Shown here piece by piece: positions 1 through 8,280 of a stretch of 64,000 bases of DNA (within the stretch, counting starts at the first letter, position 1; the number at the start of each line of letters is the position of its first letter). The translations under genes were made by a program, and so were the position numbers. The notes beneath the pieces were generated by a model that made no database searches, was not told the DNA's origin, and saw nothing but the letters and a program-made list of their open reading frames with translations. Source of the stretch: ZAX-1 sp046533095 (GTDB lineage: Bacteria; Bacillota; Clostridia; Lachnospirales; Lachnospiraceae); the NCBI GenBank assembly GCA_046533095.1, contig JAJQRA010000023.1, positions 289,378 through 353,377 of the forward strand. The letters are read 5' to 3'.

Positions 1-379
1 GGTCATTATCCAAATATATGACGCGTCCCTTGATTTTTACGATATGATTCAAATTAACAAGGTTTCCCCTGCAATTCACTGCAAAATCATATAGTTCTAG
101 TTCTTCCACCAATTTTTCAAAAACCCCTTTAAATTCATACATTTTATTCATCGATATAATAGAAATTCTACGTTGTCTTTTTATATATTCAAAGTACCAT
201 ATATCTTCCAGCTTCAATTTCATTGAAATATATTCTCGTCCGTTACCATCCGTAACCCTATAAAATTCCTTTTCTAATGCTTCATCTAAAAACCCGCCTA
301 ATGCTTCTATCATTTGTTCCTGCATTTTATTTTTTTCAAGCGGCTTGCCGAGCGACGATAGCTTTGTCATAGTAAACAT
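1..379 (-). CDS. LytTR DNA-binding domain protein (partial)
   Basis: The minus-strand frame is open from an ATG at 379 to the window edge, so the C-terminus lies outside. About 126 residues are visible. The second half (IWYFEYIKRQRR..., then YDFAVNCRGNLVNLNHI and GRVIYL) has the spacing of a LytTR domain, the DNA-binding part of AgrA/LytR-type response regulators. The upstream residues include a GKPLEKNK stretch like the end of a receiver domain, but no receiver core precedes it. A stop lies about 14 codons upstream and there is no good ribosome-binding site, so this is probably a regulator whose N-terminal receiver has been lost. Family call is from sequence pattern; the target is unknown. 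Confidence 0.6.
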   Translation of the reverse strand, partial: MFTMTKLSSLGKPLEKNKMQEQMIEALGGFLDEALEKEFYRVTDGNGREYISMKLKLEDIWYFEYIKRQRRISIISMNKMYEFKGVFEKLVEELELYDFAVNCRGNLVNLNHIVKIKGRVIYLDND

Positions 380-614
380 TTTAATATTGACATAACACCC
401 CTTCTTTCTTTTTAACCATTACAACCTAGGTACATACCATCAAAAATATTATAAATACAAAGTAATTGCCAATTTTCACCATCACAACTGTGAGACGAAA
501 GAAAATTATACTTACCATCACAATAGTATCAATCATTTTAGGTATAAATGTAATACAATTATGAAACAGTATTATGTATACAATTGAGCTAGTCACTCCC
601 AGTTGAACATCCAG

Positions 615-839
615 CTAAGCCTTCCCCTTAGGTATATGTTCTCTTTTTATACCATGCATCAGCACGATACTCCAGCCTATAATATACCATTTTTTCAAGC
701 ACCTATCTGTAGCCGTCAACCATATTTTCGTTGCATTCGGCGTTGACTTTCCTTTTCCAACATGTACATGAATTGGCTCATTATTCTCATTAGACCAAAA
801 GTATACAATATAACCACCAATTTTGAAAAGACTAGGCAC
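615..839 (-). CDS. DUF4160 family protein, C-terminus altered
   Basis: The best start is the GTG at 839, preceded by GGAGGG, giving VPSLFKIGGYIVYFW as the N-terminus. This and the following NNEPIHVHVGKG stretch are typical of DUF4160, a small family found next to DUF2442 in toxin-antitoxin-like pairs. After the LTAT near residue 49 the sequence stops resembling the family and ends in a lysine-rich tail, so the C-terminus has probably been replaced by a deletion or frameshift. It overlaps the preceding DUF2442 gene by 8 bp, so the two are translationally coupled. Toxin-antitoxin activity is an inference from context. Confidence 0.55.
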   Translation of the reverse strand: MPSLFKIGGYIVYFWSNENNEPIHVHVGKGKSTPNATKIWLTATDRCLKKWYIIGWSIVLMHGIKREHIPKGKA

Positions 840-1101
840 AGCATATCCCTCCATTCTCTGCAAAACGATAACTCCGATGTGCATTATGCCTAAGAAATGC
901 TTCAAACTGTGAAATCTCTTCCGCCGAAAAGCCCTCTTTTACTATCCAGGCATACTCTGGCAATAAACATGTTGCCGTATCAAGCCCATCTTCTGTAGGT
1001 CTCTCAAAATGCACTTCGACACTTTGCTTTCCATTGTTCTCAATTATATGCAAATGAGTTATTTCTGTTTCATCTGATAATTCCATATATGGATACATCA
1101 T
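832..1101 (-). CDS. DUF2442-like protein
   Basis: An 89-residue protein lying immediately upstream of the DUF4160 gene on the same strand. It contains an acidic N-terminal half and a conserved-looking LPEYAWIVKEGFSAEEISQFEAFLRHN segment (broken here by the length rule into family-like parts). DUF2442 proteins are the usual partners of DUF4160 proteins. The assignment rests mostly on this pairing and on general resemblance. A second start at residue 6 is possible. No promoter was identified. Confidence 0.45.
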   Translation of the reverse strand: MMYPYMELSDETEITHLHIIENNGKQSVEVHFERPTEDGLDTATCLLPEYAWIVKEGFSAEEISQFEAFLRHNAHRSYRFAENGGICCA

Positions 1102-1234
1102 AGGTTTCGCCCCCGCATAATTGCTATAAAAAATCGAAAAGCATATTCTCTTTTACAACCTGACCATTAGGTGGACACATTTCTTTTAAGTATGCATAGC
1201 ATTCATCAAGTCCATTGTAGTTTACCAGTCCACC

Positions 1235-1795
1235 CAAAATGCCACCTCTCAATTCTCATAGTCGTAATGATTCCCCCACTTATCATTATAATGACAACCC
1301 CTATATTGAAGATGTCGAGTGGGGATATAATAAAGATGGGGAAAATTTGCTGCAAGTCAACATTTGTAAGTTAGTAGGTGAGAACTCACGGCTTCCCGTT
1401 TGTCAAGTGGTATACGCTAGTAACTTAAAAGGTGTCGACACCTTAAACACGACACTTGCAAAATTTGACATATCGCCGATGGCAAGCCCGTTCTAGCTGT
1501 TATGGATAAGGGCTTTTACCGTAAGCGAAATATTGACGCTATGATCGAAAACAGCGACAAAAAGTGCTTTATTATTGCAATTCCATCTACATCAGCTTTT
1601 GCCAACAAAGCAGTAAAAGACGAACGCAATGATATCGACACAAGATGTTTGTTGGATTTATTGCTTTGATTCTGATGTCAGAGATAAATTTTGTAATGAC
1701 AGAGAATAATTTGTATGCTAAAATGGCAACAAGGCAATTGATATTCACTCTTGTAAAACAACGAGTACAAACAGCAAGTGTTCGAGGGCGGCATA
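1235..1795 (+). pseudogene. IS1634-family transposase remnant
   Basis: Three pieces of one DDE transposase lie in order but in changing frames. The first reads VEWGYNKDGENLLQVNIC (about 1310-1370). After a frameshift near 1476 comes KPVLAVMDKGFYRKRNID with the catalytic-domain VMDKGFY motif. After a deletion near 1640 the C-terminal MFVGFIALILMSEI follows. This order matches IS1634-type transposases of about 550 residues, so more than half of the gene is gone. It abuts a truncated YjbR gene, suggesting that the insertion or its decay removed the YjbR N-terminus. Confidence 0.7.
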
Positions 1796-2264
1796 TCACA
1801 TGAACAAGGAGCATTGGAATACGGTGGTCATAGATTCTGATGTGCCAGACGAGGAAATAGCGTGGCAAATAGCGGAAAGCTACGATTTGATTAAACTGAA
1901 AGCGAGGAACCTCATGGGGAACGAACGCGTGTATAAAATGAAAGTTTCTGCTGTCTATCCGTTGCTTGTTCAAAAAGCGGAACGGAAAGGACGGACAAAA
2001 GAAGAAGTCGATACCGTCACTTGCTGGCTGACAGGCTACGACGAGCAGAGCTTGCAATCTCAAATCGAAAAGGCCGTTGACTACGAAACGTTCTTTTCCG
2101 AAGCCCCACAGATTAACCCTAACGCCTCTAAAATCAAAGGTGTGGTCTGCGGTATTCGCGTGGAGGACATCGACGACCCTCTGATGCAGAAAGTCCGCTG
2201 GCTCGACAAACTTGTTGACGAATTGGCGAAGGGCAAAGCGATGGAAAAAATATTGAGGAGTTAA
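1785..2264 (+). CDS. YjbR C-terminal remnant fused in frame to DUF2200 protein
   Basis: The open frame joins two families. Residues up to about 38 (YHMNKEHWNTVVID...VPDEEI...SYDLI) are the C-terminal end of a YjbR/MmcQ-type protein whose N-terminal part is missing. From the ATG at 1914 (MGNERVYKMKVSAVYPLLVQ, later GRTKEEVD, FFSEAP, IKGVVCG, MQKVRWLDKLVDEL) the sequence is a complete DUF2200 protein of 116 residues. A GCGAGGAA ribosome-binding site precedes that ATG, so the DUF2200 protein is probably made from there and the fusion may be accidental. It starts a row of closely spaced small genes (Cdd1, GyrI-like, macro domain). Function of DUF2200 is unknown. Confidence 0.75.
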   Translation, partial: RAAYHMNKEHWNTVVIDSDVPDEEIAWQIAESYDLIKLKARNLMGNERVYKMKVSAVYPLLVQKAERKGRTKEEVDTVTCWLTGYDEQSLQSQIEKAVDYETFFSEAPQINPNASKIKGVVCGIRVEDIDDPLMQKVRWLDKLVDELAKGKAMEKILRS

Positions 2265-2268
2265 GGCG

Positions 2269-2517
2269 ATGACAGACCTAACGAAAATACCCGGCATCGG
2301 GAAAAACATGGCGCAACATTTGACCACTGCAGGATACCCAAATATTGCTTCTCTGAAAGGGCAAGATCCCGCTGGAGTCTATGCCAAGGACTGCTTTGCT
2401 CAGGGAGTTCAGGTTGACCGCTGCGCCCTATACTGCTACCGCTTGGCGGTACATTATGCCGACCACGACGGACAGTTGCCAGAGAATAAAAAGAACTGGT
2501 GGAATTGGAAAGATTAA
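2269..2517 (+). CDS. Helix-hairpin-helix protein, Cdd1 (pathogenicity locus) family
   Basis: An 82-residue protein starting 4 bp after the DUF2200 stop. The N-terminus LTKIPGIGKNMAQHL is a helix-hairpin-helix motif (GIGKN) that contacts DNA backbone non-specifically in this fold. A Cys-rich middle (KDCFAQG, DRCALYCYRLAVHYA) and the ending KKNWWNWKD are characteristic of the Cdd1 family. Length is normal, with no sign of damage, unlike the next two genes. The biological role is not established; a DNA-related function is inferred from the fold. Confidence 0.75.
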   Translation: MTDLTKIPGIGKNMAQHLTTAGYPNIASLKGQDPAGVYAKDCFAQGVQVDRCALYCYRLAVHYADHDGQLPENKKNWWNWKD

Positions 2518-2527
2518 GGAGGGCGAA

Positions 2528-3156
2528 ATGCCATACGATTTTAAGAAAGAATACAAAGCACTCTATGCACCCTCCGCGAAGCCATCTATTGTGGACGTGC
2601 CTGAAATGGCGTTCATAATGGCGGACGGACAAGGAAATCCAAATACATCTGCAGAATATGCAAATGCAGTCGGGGCTTTGTACGGTATCGCCTACACCGT
2701 TAAGATAAGCAAAAAAAAAACAGCGGCGAAACGCCAGACGACTATTTTGATTTTGTCGTGCCTCCGTTAGAGGGTTTGTGGCAAATTGAAGGTAATTTTG
2801 CAACGCTCGACAAAGATAAATTCAAATGGACGAGCATGCTCCGTTTACCGGATTTTGTGACGGCTGACGTGTTCGAACTGGCGAAACGTACTGTCGCAAA
2901 GAAAAAGCCGGAACTTGACTTGTCTGTTGTGCGACTTGGAAAAATTACTGAGGGCTTATGCGGACAGATAACACACATCGGCTCGTATGATGATGAACCC
3001 GCGACAATCGCGGCACTAGGGAATTTTATCGTCGAAAGCGGCTACCGAACCGACATATCAGATACACGCCGCCACCACGAAATATATCTCGGCGACCCAC
3101 GTAAAACTGCGCCAGAAAAACTAAAAACGATAATAAGAAACCCTGTTGTGAGGTGA
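2528..3156 (+). pseudogene. GyrI-like small-molecule-binding protein, frameshifted
   Basis: Translation starts at 2528 (MPYDFKKEYKALYAPSAKPS) behind AGGAGGGCG and reads IVDVPEMAFIMADGQGNPN, typical of GyrI-like-domain proteins of about 210 residues. At a run of ten A's (2711-2720) the frame is lost. The continuation is in another frame: GETPDDYFDFVVPPLEGLWQ, then WTSMLRLPDFVTADVFE and HHEIYLGDPRKTAPEKLKTI to the normal C-terminus at 3156. One base change in the A-run would restore a full-length gene. It may be a true frameshift or an error in homopolymer calling. The family binds hydrophobic small molecules; no target is known here. Confidence 0.75.
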
Positions 3157-3160
3157 TACT

Positions 3161-3983
3161 ATGCCATTTACCATAGTCCGTCAGGACATTACGAAAATGA
3201 AAGTTGACGCAATCGTCAACGCCGCGAACACCGACCTCGCTATGGGCGGCGGCGTTTGTGGCGCCATATTCAAAGTGGCGGGAGCTCGTGAGCTTCAAAC
3301 CGCCTGTGATAAACTCGCGCCGATTCAGACGGGCGAGGCGGTCATCACGCCGGGGTACAGACTTCCCGCAAAGTACGTCGTTCACACAGCGGGTCCCATC
3401 TATCGTGACGGCAAGCACAGCGAAAAAGAGGAGCTCCGCTCCTGTTACCGAAACAGCCTGAAACGTGCCACCGAGAACAAGTGTGGCAGTATCGCCTTTC
3501 CACTGATTTCAAGTGGCATCTATGGTTACCCGAAAGACGAAGCCCTCTGTGTGGCGACGGCTGCTATCGGGGAATTCCTCGCCGAGCATGAGATTGACGT
3601 TTATCTTGCAGTATTCGACAAGGCGACCTTCACGGTCAGCAAGAAACTGCTCGGCGAAGTTGCAAACTATATTGACGAGTATTACATTGAGGAACATCAA
3701 GAAGTGTGACAAAAAAATGCTCGCCGTGGCTCTGGAATTAAACCTCAATGAGACCGACGACCTTTTGGAGCGGGTGGGCTACGCACCTTCCCGCAACCAG
3801 AAGTTTGACGTAATTGTCGAATACTTCATCGTCAGTGGTAAGTACGACATTTTTGAGATAAACGAAGTACTGTTAAAATACGACCAGCCACTGTCTGGAT
3901 GGGTAAAAAATCTTTCCCCAATCCAGATATCAGAGGATGAAATATTAAAAAAAGCGACCGCCATATTCGCAAAAGAGCAGTAG
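3161..3983 (+). pseudogene. Macro-domain protein with internal deletion
   Basis: The intact part (3161-3709, 182 residues) is a macro domain, which binds or hydrolyses ADP-ribose: VDAIVNAANTDLAMGGGVCG near residue 13, then PLISSGIYGYPKDEAL near residue 113. Members of this clostridial subfamily carry a C-terminal helical extension. Here the first frame stops at 3709 (EEHQEV), but the end of that extension (VALELNLNETDDLLERVGYA, then FDVIVEYFI and FEINEVLLKYDQPLSGW) follows immediately in another frame to about 3915. A segment between them has been deleted. The macro domain itself may still be made. The tail runs into IS3 debris at about 3980. Confidence 0.75.
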
Positions 3984-3984
3984 C

Positions 3985-4480
3985 CAAAATCGTTGATTTT
4001 ATTCAGAATAACCGAAACCGCTACACGATATCCCAGCTTTGCAGTGCACTGAAATTTCCACGAAGCACTTATTATGGGGCTTTGACCCGTGAACCTTCCA
4101 AACGACAGCTGGAAAATGTGGGTGAAGCCAAAGGGGTTCTCCTTCACAGCGATTTAGGAAGCCAATATACAAGCCAGACATTTGAGCAGTATCTGTTGGA
4201 AAAGGAAATGCTCCATTCTTTCAGCAGAAAAGGAAACCCTTATGATAGTGCCTGTATAGAATCTTTCCATTCTGTATTGAAGAAAGAAGAAATCTATCGT
4301 CATACCTATCAAGACTTTAAAGAAGCAAGCAAGGCAATATTTGAATATATTGAATCTTGGTATAACCGTAAAAGAATCCACAGTGCAATTGATTATTTGA
4401 CTCCACAGCAAAAGGAGGATAAGGAATTAAAAAAAGTGGCATAAAAATTTTCGACTTTTTTGTCCAAAGTATTGACATAG
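3985..4480 (+). pseudogene. IS3-family transposase (orfB) remnant
   Basis: The open frame reads IRKRAVAKIVDFIQNN, LKFPRSTYYGA, then jumps into the integrase catalytic core (LLHSDLGSQYTS, GNPYDSACIESFHS) and ends RIHSAIDYLTPQQKE at 4441. The stretch between the TYY motif and the second catalytic Asp is missing, so the element is internally deleted and inactive. The 3' flank TTCGACTTTTTTGTCC at about 4448-4465 matches the terminal repeat of the related remnant at 62.7 kb. Compared with a full orfB of about 280 residues, roughly half is left. Confidence 0.8.
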
Positions 4481-4499
4481 CTCCAACCCTGATGTAGTA

Positions 4500-4748
4500 A
4501 ACGACCTGCTGTTCGCACTCGTCAGGTTGCAGGGCAGATATATTTTGCTAAGCGTGTCCTGTTCTATGCTTCAGAAAGATATGTCTCCAACTACGACAAA
4601 AAGGAAGCCATCGACAGGGAAAATGCCGTCACCTATGAAACGCTGCGCCCGGTATATGCAATCAGCTAAAATGCTAGAAGATGGCATAGATCCCGCGTTT
4701 ATTCAAAAATATACTGGACTAGACATTGAGAAATTAAAAAAGATGTAA
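4500..4748 (+). pseudogene. Rpn/PD-(D/E)XK transposase-like remnant
   Basis: One frame gives RTRQVAGQIYFAKRVLFYAS, RYVSNYDKKEAIDRENAVTY and LRPVYAIS; after a stop another frame gives MLEDGIDPAFIQKYTGLDIE. These are the middle and C-terminal signatures of the recombination-promoting nuclease (Rpn)/PD-(D/E)XK transposase family of about 300 residues. The catalytic N-terminal region is absent, so this is a fragment. It lies between the IS3 remnant and the catabolic operon and marks the edge of the decayed region. Confidence 0.6.
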
Positions 4749-4798
4749 GTTGGAACATGATTGATCTATGAGGACGCCCAGTCTTTTTTCTAGGCAAC

Positions 4799-4848
4799 GA
4801 AAGCCAAAAAAATCCACTCGCAACTGTTGTGTGAGTGGATTTTTTCTT
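4799..4848. terminator. Bidirectional rho-independent terminator
   Basis: A stem AATCCACTC / GAGTGGATT with a 12-13 base loop is flanked by A-runs on one side and T-runs on the other, so it can stop transcription from either side. It lies just downstream of the minus-strand catabolic operon that ends near 5000 and downstream of the plus-strand debris. Confidence 0.85.
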
Positions 4849-4859
4849 TTCCAATTTCT

Positions 4860-5000
4860 TACTTCTTTGTCAAGTTCTGCAATAGAGCGTTTCGTTCGCC
4901 CCACAAATTCTACATTGGATTTTGCCAACTCTCCTTTGGAGTATAGAATATTATGTTCCATACCTGCTCTTAGGAGCAGTTCATCCATAAACGAAACCAT
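4860..5000 (-). pseudogene. C-terminal fragment of a third BKACE gene
   Basis: The frame reads LLRAGMEHNILYSKGELAKS, then NVEFVGRTKRSIAELDKEV. This closely matches residues about 232-273 of the intact BKACE at 7362-8216 (VRVGMEDNILFSKGELAKSN, RTKRSIIEFGKE). The metal-binding HxH region and most of the barrel are absent, and the frame then reads into the terminator. It sits directly after the cyclase gene on the same strand. It is a relic of a duplicated cleavage enzyme, or of a recombination between BKACE copies. Confidence 0.8.
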
Positions 5001-5021
5001 CTGACTTGTATTGATTCTTTT

Positions 5022-5957
5022 TTAAACAGAACCATAAGAATACGTTCTATCTGGTACATCATTTAGATCGTTTTCGTCAATTTCTGCAACACAGCGAACC
5101 ATTGCGCCATCGCCCATGTACCAGCGGATAGGGAAACAGAAGAATCTAAATCGTTTGCCGGAAACCTTATCTAAATCCCCACCAAGGTTCTCAACTCCAA
5201 CAATGCCGTGTCCCAGCAGTTCTTTGTGGCATGGCTCCCAAGTGCCCCAACAGCCGATCTCTTCCAAGTCGCCAAATTTTGCATCATATGCTTCTTTGCC
5301 ATGAATCTCAATGTAAAGTTCCTTGTCAAATTCTGCGTATGCTTCGCGTCCAAACTGCTCCGTGTATTCTTCTGTGATTGGTCTGCCAGAAGCCCCTAGC
5401 AGGTTCATCCTCGTAGCGCCGTTGTTGCCCATAGCGGTGTGGAGCGGATGATCTAGTGCCTGTAAATCCATAGCGACACATTTTACCTTGTGCTCAACAA
5501 ACCATTTTCCCGCTTCCACACCAGTGCCGCAGGAATAGTGGTAGTAGTCTTTTGAATCATCAAATTGACGATGCATTCCGGTATTTAGGCAAACTACCAT
5601 ACCCTCTAATTCTTCCGGTTTAATATTAGCACGTTTACAGGCATCATCAAGATGGGCAGGTCCAATCAGTCCCCACTTTTCTATTTTAATTTCAAGGCAG
5701 ATAGCATCTCCTGTGTATGCATCGACAGGCATCTCATGCGTATAGCGCGCTCTTTTGCCGTTAAATTCCTTTTCCATAACATGGCGAGGCGCATCGCAAT
5801 GGGTGCCGGTATGCTGTACGCAATCTATCCTCTGCGTCAAAACCCCACCTTTTGCCATGGTGTGCATAGAATCAATTACCGGTTTCGCGAAATATGGCCA
5901 ACGTGGAATCTCTGCGCTAAATGGATGTGTTAAATCTACAAATGTTTTCTTTCCCAT
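5022..5957 (-). CDS. Cyclase-family metal hydrolase; probable dihydrophloroglucinol cyclohydrolase
   Basis: This 311-residue protein belongs to the cyclase/kynurenine formamidase family. It carries the full metal-binding signature HTGTHCDAPRH at residues 49-59; family members use its His and Asp residues to hold the metal that activates water. It is about 100 residues longer than KynB. Being next to an SDR reductase, a 3-hydroxyacid dehydrogenase and a BKACE, it fits dihydrophloroglucinol cyclohydrolase, which opens the reduced ring to 3-hydroxy-5-oxohexanoate in the pathway described from Clostridium scatologenes. AAGGAGAA precedes the ATG. It is the last intact gene of the operon. The fold is certain; the substrate is inferred from context. 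No signal peptide, so cytoplasmic. Confidence 0.75.
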   Translation of the reverse strand: MGKKTFVDLTHPFSAEIPRWPYFAKPVIDSMHTMAKGGVLTQRIDCVQHTGTHCDAPRHVMEKEFNGKRARYTHEMPVDAYTGDAICLEIKIEKWGLIGPAHLDDACKRANIKPEELEGMVVCLNTGMHRQFDDSKDYYHYSCGTGVEAGKWFVEHKVKCVAMDLQALDHPLHTAMGNNGATRMNLLGASGRPITEEYTEQFGREAYAEFDKELYIEIHGKEAYDAKFGDLEEIGCWGTWEPCHKELLGHGIVGVENLGGDLDKVSGKRFRFFCFPIRWYMGDGAMVRCVAEIDENDLNDVPDRTYSYGSV

Positions 5958-6048
5958 GATATTTTCTCCTTATATTGAACACTTGGCATTGTATTTTAAA
6001 ATTTAATTTTGGGAGTTTTCGGACAGCCTCCCATTATGTAGGATATTT

Positions 6049-6837
6049 CTAATTCCCCCAGTATCCACCATCAACCGGAATGTTTGCAGCGGTCATAAAG
6101 TTGGATGCATCGGAGGCAAGGAAAATTGAAATGCCCACAAAATCACTGGGTTCTCCAAGACGGCCAATCGGCAGCCTCTTTAAGAAATTTTGGTACACAT
6201 TGTCGTCGTGGAACATCCACTCGGTCAGCTCGGAACGAAATACGGTAGGGTTAAAGGTATTGACTTGAATATTGTATTGTCCGAGGTCACAGGCAAGTGA
6301 TTGTGCCATTAAATCTACACCGCCTTTTGAGGTACAGTAGCCTGTATAGCCTTTCATTCCAAATTTGCTTCTGGCAGAAGAGGTGATAACTAGTTTCCCG
6401 CCTTTGCCTTGTGCCACCATTTGCTCTGCAACATATTTAGCAAGCAGGTAGACGCTTTTCGTGTTTGCATCCATCACTGCTTCCCATTCCTCGGTACTCT
6501 GCTCCAGAATGGATTTTGCCTTGTTAAAACCATGGCAGGCACACAGAATGTTCACTTCGCCATAGGTATCCACAACATATTTGACTATCTTTTTCACATC
6601 TTCTTCTTTCGCTGGATCACCTGCGATATAGCAACATTCAGAGCCACCTTCTTTTAGCTCGTCAGCAATTTCCTGTAATTTTTGCTCGTTTCTGCCTGTC
6701 AGCACCACTTTTGCCCCTGCAAAAGCATATCCGGCAGCAATTGCACTGCCAAGGGCTCCTGTTGCCCCAGTTACTAGCGCAACCTTGCCTTCAATACGAA
6801 ATAACGTCTCTACCTGTTTTTTTTCTACTTGAATCAC
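6049..6837 (-). CDS. SDR oxidoreductase; probable phloroglucinol reductase
   Basis: A classical short-chain dehydrogenase of 262 residues. GATGALG (about 24-30) is the NADP(H)-binding turn. Ser in TSSARS and YCTSK (Tyr about 167, Lys about 171) form the catalytic set. The usual NNAG is replaced by ACHG. I chose the GTG at 6837 because GGAGAG lies about 10 bases upstream; an earlier GTG at 6846 is too close to it. Phloroglucinol reductases of anaerobes are NADPH-dependent SDR enzymes giving dihydrophloroglucinol, and this gene sits directly before the ring-opening cyclase. A 74-bp tandem duplication has copied its start region. Specificity is inferred from context. Confidence 0.7.
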   Translation of the reverse strand: MIQVEKKQVETLFRIEGKVALVTGATGALGSAIAAGYAFAGAKVVLTGRNEQKLQEIADELKEGGSECCYIAGDPAKEEDVKKIVKYVVDTYGEVNILCACHGFNKAKSILEQSTEEWEAVMDANTKSVYLLAKYVAEQMVAQGKGGKLVITSSARSKFGMKGYTGYCTSKGGVDLMAQSLACDLGQYNIQVNTFNPTVFRSELTEWMFHDDNVYQNFLKRLPIGRLGEPSDFVGISIFLASDASNFMTAANIPVDGGYWGN

Positions 6838-6965
6838 TATACCCACACTCTCCTTCTCATTTATGATTCGCTTATTCTACACATTTTCCTCTTTTTTTCT
6901 ACTTGAATCACTATACCCACACTCTCCTTCTCATTTATGATTCGCTTATTCTACACATTTTCCTC
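6818..6965. repeat. Perfect 74-bp tandem duplication
   Basis: Positions 6818-6891 and 6892-6965 are the same 74 bases, differing at most by one T in the leading T-run. The unit holds the ribosome-binding site, the GTG start and the first codons of the SDR gene. The outer copy therefore carries a second start signal, which would make a peptide of about 16 codons ending before the real start. The identity of the copies suggests a recent event. Confidence 0.95.
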
Positions 6966-6968
6966 TTT

Positions 6969-7322
6969 TTATTTGCTTTCCGGGTAATTGATGATTACCA
7001 ACATACGTGCCGGCAAATTGCTTTCATTCATCAGGTACCGTCCCTCGTTTGGTGCAAAAGAAATGCTTTCGTCTTTGGCGATCACATATTTTTCCCCACT
7101 CTTATCTTTGACTGTCATCTCGCCCTCTAAAACATAGTAAACTTTTTCTAATGGGTTATCCTCGTAGGCATATTCTGCACCTCCCCCCGGAAGGAATGTG
7201 GATACCCCCACCCAGAATTTTTCTGCTTTGGTTTCCTCCTTGCCGTGTACCCGCATAGCGGTCATGCCGAAATGTCCGGGTGCATCATAGGATTTTAAGT
7301 CTTGATAGCTACGTTTTACCAT
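6969..7322 (-). CDS. Cupin-fold protein lacking the usual histidines
   Basis: A 117-residue single-domain cupin. The core is recognisable as FLPGGGAEYAYEDNPLEKVY followed by YVLEGEMTVKD and SFAPNEGRYLMN. In metal cupins the first motif has the form HxH plus Glu and the second a His; here these positions are filled by Tyr, Asp and Asn, so metal binding in the canonical way is unlikely. It lies between the BKACE and SDR genes, with AAAGGAT before the ATG. A role as a binding protein or an isomerase-like helper for ring intermediates is possible but not shown. Confidence 0.7.
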   Translation of the reverse strand: MVKRSYQDLKSYDAPGHFGMTAMRVHGKEETKAEKFWVGVSTFLPGGGAEYAYEDNPLEKVYYVLEGEMTVKDKSGEKYVIAKDESISFAPNEGRYLMNESNLPARMLVIINYPESK

Positions 7323-7361
7323 AATTTTTTATCCTTTCTCTGCTAGGTGATCGGGTTTATT

Positions 7362-8216
7362 TTAAGTATTGCCATGTAGTCCTAAAATTTCTCTTGCCTG
7401 CGCGGGAGTTGCTGTCTCTTTTCCGAACTCTATAATGGAACGTTTCGTTCTTTCCACAAAATCGACATTGGATTTTGCCAATTCCCCTTTTGAGAACAAA
7501 ATATTATCTTCCATTCCAACCCTTACGTTTCCTCCAAGCGCCAATGCGGCATATAGGATTGGCAAATGCCCTTTCCCAATCCCAAGGGCACTCCAGGTAG
7601 AGCCTTCTGGAATTAAGTTTTTAAGGTAAACTAAATTCTCTACGGTTGCCGGCATTCCACCCGCTGCACCAAGCACAAATTGGAATTGGAGGGGTGCTTT
7701 TAGTACGCCTTTTTTTAGATAGTATAAGGCATTATAAATCATCCCGACATCAAAAATTTCAATTTCGGGTTTTACCCCGGCTTCCTGCATTTTGTTCCCT
7801 AACTTTTCCAGAAATTTCGGACTGTTTTCAAATACGGTACTGTTCTGCCAGTTCATGGATCCGCAGTCATAGGAGGCCATCTCGGGCTTTAATTCTATAA
7901 ATGGCTTCATGCGTACTTCTTCATCAATTCCAATTCCACCGGAAGTAGTAAGGTTTAGTATGATGTCACAATCCTTTTTTGCCCTGATAAGCCCTACTGT
8001 TTCTTTAAACTTTTCATAATCCATACTCGCATTATCTTCATCATCACGTACATGGATATGTGCCATAGCGGCTCCGGCTTTCCAACATGCATACACTTCA
8101 TCTGCTATTTCTTGTGGCTTTAATGGAATATAAGGCGTATTCTCTTTTTTTGGCCATGCACCCGTCGTTGCTACCGTCAAGACCACCTTATTGCTTAAAC
8201 AGCTTTTGCTACTCAT
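7362..8216 (-). CDS. BKACE family; probable triacetate acetoacetate-lyase
   Basis: A 284-residue beta-keto acid cleavage enzyme (DUF849). The metal-binding HIHVR is at residues 53-57 and the conserved GMEDN acid motif near residue 235. The family cleaves a beta-keto acid and transfers the acyl part to acetyl-CoA. In the anaerobic phloroglucinol pathway a BKACE splits triacetate (3,5-dioxohexanoate) with acetyl-CoA into acetoacetate and acetoacetyl-CoA. This gene is co-directional with the reductase, cyclase and dehydrogenase of that pathway. A second copy lies at 43970-44806 and a relic at 4860-5000. Family is certain, substrate is inferred. Confidence 0.75.
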   Translation of the reverse strand: MSSKSCLSNKVVLTVATTGAWPKKENTPYIPLKPQEIADEVYACWKAGAAMAHIHVRDDEDNASMDYEKFKETVGLIRAKKDCDIILNLTTSGGIGIDEEVRMKPFIELKPEMASYDCGSMNWQNSTVFENSPKFLEKLGNKMQEAGVKPEIEIFDVGMIYNALYYLKKGVLKAPLQFQFVLGAAGGMPATVENLVYLKNLIPEGSTWSALGIGKGHLPILYAALALGGNVRVGMEDNILFSKGELAKSNVDFVERTKRSIIEFGKETATPAQAREILGLHGNT

Positions 8217-8280
8217 CTATTTCTTCCCTTCTTTCCTATTCGCTTATTCCTGCTCTTATCTAAAATCTATTTTTATACAT

